Positions 60,167 to 64,000 of a stretch of DNA of 64,000 nucleotides are shown in pieces. Made by a program: the position numbers and the translations under genes. The notes under the pieces were generated by a model. The model had not been told where the DNA came from. It saw only the letters and a list, made by a program, of their open reading frames with translations, and searched no databases. The number at the start of each line of letters is the position of its first letter. Within the stretch, counting starts at the first letter, position 1. The stretch is from Candidatus Thioglobus sp. (lineage in GTDB: Bacteria; Pseudomonadota; Gammaproteobacteria; PS1; Pseudothioglobaceae). The stretch spans positions 1 to 64,000 of the forward strand of contig JAOJBP010000007.1 in assembly GCA_028228555.1 (NCBI GenBank), read 5' to 3'.

Positions 60167-61133
60167 TTTTATTTTTATTTGTTATTTTTAGTGCTTTTTT
60201 CTTGGCCTTAGCAGCAATAACCTGGCTAGCATTATCGCCAATATGATCTTCCCCTCTTGCTTTGGCTAGCTGAACTTGTTTTTCTCTTTCGCGATAGCGG
60301 CTGACTTGATCTGTACTTTTTGAGCCATGACATCTTGGGCAAGATACGCCTTTTTCGTAGTACTTGTGTGTCTTATCTTGTTCGGTAATTGGGTAGCGAC
60401 AAGCATGACATTGATCATATTGACCTTGCTCTAAATTATGCTTAACGGCGACACGATCGTCAAAAACAAAGCATTCACCTTCCCATAGACTACCCTCTTT
60501 TGGCATTTGTTCAAGGTACTTTAGAATGCCACCTTGAAGATGATAAACCGTGTCAAAGCCTTGAGTTTTTAAATAAGCGGTTGATTTTTCACAACGAATA
60601 CCGCCGGTACAAAACATGGCTACTTTTTTGCCTCGATATTGCTCTAAATTGTTCTTAGTGTACTCTGGAAACTCTCTAAAAGTTTCAGTAACAGGGTTGA
60701 TGGCGCCTTTAAAGCTTCCAATTTCATATTCATAGTTATTTCTGGTATCTATCAAAATAACATCAGGATCGCTGATTAATTCATTCCAGTCTTGTGGAGA
60801 TACATAAGTACCTACTGACTCTTTAGGGTCAATTCCTGACACACCCAAAGTAACAATTTCTTTTTTTAGTTTTACTTTTAGGCGCTTAAAGGGCAACTCT
60901 TTACTTTGAGAAAACTTAATTTCTAATTGATTAAAGCGTCCATCTTTATCTAAAAAATCTAGTAATTGATTAATTGAATCTTGAGTGCCTGATATTGTGC
61001 CATTCAAACCTTCTAAAGCTAACAAGATTGTGCCTTTAATCTCTAGCTTAACCATTAATGCGCGCAAAGGCTCTCTGAACTCTTTGAAATCATCTAAACG
61101 GACAAATTGATACAAGGCGCAAACTGAAAACAT
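60159..61133 (-). CDS. trhO: tRNA U34 hydroxylase TrhO (rhodanese-like, YceA)
   Basis: Oxygen-dependent hydroxylation of U34 to ho5U in tRNA. Rhodanese domain with the catalytic Cys in [18 protein letters not shown]-terminal zinc-type cysteines CHAC and CPRC. 324 residues, near YceA. Forms a unit with the overlapping RsmC-like methyltransferase (8 bases). Confidence 0.94.
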   Translation of the reverse strand: MFSVCALYQFVRLDDFKEFREPLRALMVKLEIKGTILLALEGLNGTISGTQDSINQLLDFLDKDGRFNQLEIKFSQSKELPFKRLKVKLKKEIVTLGVSGIDPKESVGTYVSPQDWNELISDPDVILIDTRNNYEYEIGSFKGAINPVTETFREFPEYTKNNLEQYRGKKVAMFCTGGIRCEKSTAYLKTQGFDTVYHLQGGILKYLEQMPKEGSLWEGECFVFDDRVAVKHNLEQGQYDQCHACRYPITEQDKTHKYYEKGVSCPRCHGSKSTDQVSRYREREKQVQLAKARGEDHIGDNASQVIAAKAKKKALKITNKNKNV

Positions 61134-61382
61134 AAAAAAATTAACAACTCATCAAAAAAATCTATTTTACCGCAAACGTATAATTTCAATATATAAAATG
61201 GGGTTATTTGTAAAATCATTGATTACAAAAATGAAAAACTCTAATTCTTATGAAATCCATTCATCCTAAAGCGAAATTCAGTGCTCGAGACTTTGATAAA
61301 TAAATAATAAACTATTCTATTTCAAAGAGATTCCTTGCATAAAAATCATCACCCTTCTTAGTAGTTAATTAACCTACTCACG

Positions 61383-61388
61383 TATAAT
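61383..61388 (+). promoter_or_regulatory. Candidate -10 box for dxs
   Basis: Perfect TATAAT just nine bases before the TTG codon at 61397, so the transcript would begin at about 61395. No clear -35. Confidence 0.45.
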
Positions 61389-61396
61389 AAGTATCT

Positions 61397-63220
61397 TTGC
61401 AACAAAGTTTTATTAGCGTGCTCGATCAAATTCACTCACCACAGGATATCAAAAAGCTTGACTTAGATCAGCTACAATCCTTGGCAGATGAGATTCGAGC
61501 CTTTTTAATTCAAACTATTCAAACAACAGGTGGGCATTTAGCGCCAAATCTTGGCACCATTGAAATGACACTTGCTATGCACTACGTATTTGATACACCT
61601 AAAGATAGCTTTGTTTTTGACGTGGGTCATCAGGCCTACACCCATAAAATACTAACTGGTCGACTCAAGCAGATGTCTACTTTACGCCAAAAAGACGGTC
61701 TTTCAGGATTTACCAAGCGCAGTGAAAGTGAGCACGATAGCTTTGGTGCTGGACATTCTTCTACCTCAATTAGCGCCGCACTAGGCATTGCTATTGGTAA
61801 TCGTTTGCATAATAATGACAAAAAATCAATTGCTGTAATTGGTGATGGCGCTTTAACAGGTGGTATGTCATTTGAAGCACTTAATCACGCAGGTGACTCA
61901 AATGCTGATTTGCTGATTATTCTGAATGATAATGACATGAGCATCTCCAAAAATGTTGGTGCCATGAATAAGTATCTGACCAAGCTCATCTCTGGAAAAG
62001 TGTACTCAACCATGAAAACCAAGTCGCTGGATTTTCTTGAAAAAGTACCCATGATTCATGAATTTGCCAGACGCTCCGAAGAACATTTAAAAGGCATGGT
62101 GTTACCGAGCACTTTGTTTGAAGAATTAGGGCTTGATTATTTTGGACCGATTGATGGTCATGATCTTCCAACATTAATTAAAACCTTACAGAACTTAAAA
62201 CGACAAGAAAAGCCTCGTTTATTACATATTATTACTAAGAAAGGCTATGGTCTTGAGAGTGCTGAAAAAGATCCTTGTAAATTTCACGGGGTGGCGCCTG
62301 CACAATCTCAGGCCAATACGTTACCTAGCTATAGCGATGTCTTTGGTGCCTGGATTAACAATACCGCCAAGCAAAATACAGATTTAATCGCCATTACTCC
62401 CGCTATGTGTACCGGCTCAGGTATGAGCGATTTTGAAAGGGATTTCCCTGAGCAGTATTTCGATGTGGGAATTGCCGAGCAGCATGCCATTACTTTTGCA
62501 GGTGGATTAGCTGTACAAGGGTTTAAACCAATTGTAGCTATCTACTCTACTTTTTTACAGCGAGGCTATGATCAGCTTATTCATGATATTGCCTTGCAAG
62601 ATTTAAATGTAGTTTTTGCTATTGATAGAGCGGGACTGGTTGGCGCTGATGGTGCCACTCATGCTGGTAGTTTTGACTTAAGTTTTTTGCGTTGTATTCC
62701 AAATTTAGTTGTTATGTCTCCGAGCAATTCAGCTCAAATGTATCAAATGCTTAATACCGCATTTGAAACTAAAGGTGTATTTTGTGTGCGCTACCCAAGG
62801 GGCACTTCAGTTATTGAAGATTACATTAGTTCAGAGCAAATTCAAATTGGCAAGGCTGACGTGGTTCGTCAAGGCTCTAATATTGCAATACTTGCTTTTG
62901 GTACCATGCTAAATAACGCTCTAGAAGCGGCAGAGTCGATCAACGCAACCGTGGTTGATATGCGTTTCGTGAAACCATTAGATGAGACGCTATTACTTGA
63001 GCTTTCTAAGTCTCATACTCAGTTTATTTCTATTGAAGATAATGCAATTCATGGGGGTGCCGGTAGTAGTGTTAGCGAGTTTTTCCATCAACAAGGCATA
63101 AATACTTCATTTAAAATTCTTGGCTTGCCTGATATATTTACCGAACAAGGTACGCAAGCTCAACTTCATGAATTATATGGTTTAGATGCTAAAGCAATTA
63201 TTGCTGCTAGTAAAACATGA
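61397..63220 (+). CDS. dxs: 1-deoxy-D-xylulose-5-phosphate synthase
   Basis: TPP enzyme making DXP from pyruvate and glyceraldehyde-3-phosphate for isoprenoids, thiamine and pyridoxal. TPP/Mg motif GDGALTGGMSFEALNHAG; GHQAYTHKILTGR, DGHDLPTLIKTL and the transketolase C-half GIAEQHAITFAGGLA are clear. 607 residues from TTG at 61397. A GTG at 61418 (VLDQIHSPQD) may be the real start, given the -10 box at 61383 and E. coli alignment. Followed with a 4-base overlap by DUF2062. Confidence 0.97.
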   Translation: MQQSFISVLDQIHSPQDIKKLDLDQLQSLADEIRAFLIQTIQTTGGHLAPNLGTIEMTLAMHYVFDTPKDSFVFDVGHQAYTHKILTGRLKQMSTLRQKDGLSGFTKRSESEHDSFGAGHSSTSISAALGIAIGNRLHNNDKKSIAVIGDGALTGGMSFEALNHAGDSNADLLIILNDNDMSISKNVGAMNKYLTKLISGKVYSTMKTKSLDFLEKVPMIHEFARRSEEHLKGMVLPSTLFEELGLDYFGPIDGHDLPTLIKTLQNLKRQEKPRLLHIITKKGYGLESAEKDPCKFHGVAPAQSQANTLPSYSDVFGAWINNTAKQNTDLIAITPAMCTGSGMSDFERDFPEQYFDVGIAEQHAITFAGGLAVQGFKPIVAIYSTFLQRGYDQLIHDIALQDLNVVFAIDRAGLVGADGATHAGSFDLSFLRCIPNLVVMSPSNSAQMYQMLNTAFETKGVFCVRYPRGTSVIEDYISSEQIQIGKADVVRQGSNIAILAFGTMLNNALEAAESINATVVDMRFVKPLDETLLLELSKSHTQFISIEDNAIHGGAGSSVSEFFHQQGINTSFKILGLPDIFTEQGTQAQLHELYGLDAKAIIAASKT

Positions 63221-63711
63221 AAAAACTATTAAAGCGTTATAGTCCAAACCCTAATGAGGTTAAAAATAACAAACGCCTAGGCTGGCTTAGTAAGCATTTG
63301 CACGATCCTAGTTTATGGAATTTCAATCGAAAATCAATTTCTAAAGCTTTTGCAGTGGGTTTGTTTTTTGCTTTTACTCCTGTCCCATTTCAAATGCTAC
63401 TTGCTGCACCAGCTGCTGTTATTGTTAGTGCTAACCTACCTTTATCCATTGCTCTAGTTTGGATCACCAATCCGCTTACCATGGCGCCTATTTATTATGG
63501 ATGCTATAAGCTAGGTGCTTGGTTACTTGGTGTTCAAATCGAGGCTGATTTTGTTATGTCACTTGAATATGTTTGGCAAGTATTTGATAGTATTTGGCAG
63601 CCATTCTTATTGGGCTGTTTAATAGTTTCAATCGTCAGCGCAGTAATTGGCTATTTTAGTATTCAGTTTATTTATCGATACCGAGTTTATAGACGCTCAA
63701 AAAAACTATAA
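63217..63711 (+). CDS. DUF2062 membrane protein
   Basis: 164 residues with three to four hydrophobic segments. [30 protein letters not shown] is the basic N-terminal region, then [23 protein letters not shown] and [19 protein letters not shown] are diagnostic for DUF2062. Function unknown. It overlaps dxs by four bases and overlaps the end of the convergent ispG by six. Confidence 0.93.
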   Translation: MKKLLKRYSPNPNEVKNNKRLGWLSKHLHDPSLWNFNRKSISKAFAVGLFFAFTPVPFQMLLAAPAAVIVSANLPLSIALVWITNPLTMAPIYYGCYKLGAWLLGVQIEADFVMSLEYVWQVFDSIWQPFLLGCLIVSIVSAVIGYFSIQFIYRYRVYRRSKKL

Positions 63712-64000
63712 ATTATCTAAACCAAGTTTGAGTTGCGCTCTAATTTTTTCTTCTAGAGTGTCAACTAAATTTTCATTACTGACCTTTTGATCCGTCTTAC
63801 CCTCTACATACATCAAATTTGGCTCGCCACCTGTAAGACCCACTGAAACTGCTTTTGCCTCACCCGGGCCATTCACAACACAGCCAATAACAGCAACATC
63901 AATTGGCTCACTAATATCTTCTAGGCGAGACTCTAATTCATTCACCACCTTAACGACGTCAAATTTTTGACGAGAGCATGAAGGACAGGCGATTAAATTA
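63706..64000 (-). CDS. ispG: 4-hydroxy-3-methylbut-2-enyl diphosphate synthase, C-terminal part
   Basis: Later step of the same isoprenoid pathway as dxs. Only about 97 codons are visible; the frame runs off the window end without a start. CPSCSR and [13 protein letters not shown] carry the conserved cluster-binding cysteines. The frame ends KLGLDNL. Convergent with DUF2062, with a six-base overlap of 3' ends. Confidence 0.94.
   Translation of the reverse strand, partial: NLIACPSCSRQKFDVVKVVNELESRLEDISEPIDVAVIGCVVNGPGEAKAVSVGLTGGEPNLMYVEGKTDQKVSNENLVDTLEEKIRAQLKLGLDNL

Noticed and set aside
63706-63948. Separate 80-residue gene at the right edge
   Set aside because: It is the C-terminal part of ispG; the frame continues to the window end with CPSCSR upstream of the internal Met.

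Overview
The window is an AT-rich stretch of a gammaproteobacterial chromosome, densely packed with mostly housekeeping genes. Gene content, short intergenic gaps and protein style (DksA, NfuA, UbiD, RimI, WaaA, DUF4212/ActP symporter, CbbY-like phosphatase, GntR-controlled methylcitrate genes) best fit a free-living marine sulfur oxidiser of the SUP05 / Candidatus Thioglobus group. That placement is an inference from gene content and composition; no 16S gene is present and no search was run. I see no phage, insertion sequence, CRISPR array, toxin-antitoxin pair or replication origin.

Layout. 1-3.9 kb: isocitrate dehydrogenase (cut by the window edge), RimI, threonine deaminase and a CbbY-type phosphatase, all minus. 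3.97-12.9 kb: dksA (plus), then a minus-strand block of thiL, a membrane protein, nfuA, panC-panB-folK, proB and obgE, followed by waaA (plus) and a minus pair of secreted DLH-like protein and K+ channel. 13-16.9 kb: a Cys-rich small protein, thiC, hemB and an unknown coiled-coil membrane protein. 17-39 kb: almost wholly minus strand and devoted to small organic acids: acs; a three-gene unit of exonuclease, CBS/nucleotidyltransferase and anchored protein; the ActP/DUF4212 acetate-type symporter; a five-gene branched-chain-amino-acid/urea-type ABC importer; a nitroreductase; prpE; then prpF-acnD-prpC-prpB under a GntR regulator. 39-42 kb: rpoZ, dnaQ, ubiD and a tRNA-Pro/Arg/His cluster. 42-46 kb: a looser region with small membrane proteins, a Sel1 protein, LysR, CDGSH and DoxX proteins, glutaredoxin and Hsp33. 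46-56.5 kb: a plus-strand run of a pseudouridine synthase, htpX, map, DUF502, aspS, nadA, yebC and purL. 56.6-64 kb: DUF1330, metY, a YgjP-like peptidase, grxD, a methyltransferase, trhO, dxs, DUF2062 and the end of ispG.

How it works together. The 17-39 kb block lets the cell take up acetate (symporter), activate it (Acs), activate propionate (PrpE) and burn propionyl-CoA through the methylcitrate cycle to pyruvate and succinate, which suits a mixotroph. The rest supplies cofactors (thiamine, pantothenate, folate, haem, NAD, ubiquinone, isoprenoids) and Fe-S/redox upkeep.

Most genes are ordinary. The points I consider most worth a look are: two identical palindromes in the prp regulator promoter, one on the -35 box and one abutting the start codon; an Hsp33 lacking two of its four zinc cysteines; a secreted DLH-like protein whose apparent catalytic Ser/Cys and His are both replaced; a RimI frame with no ATG/GTG/TTG at its proper start; a palindrome placed like an activator site upstream of the acetate symporter; and three terminators sharing the same GC-TTAG-G loop.
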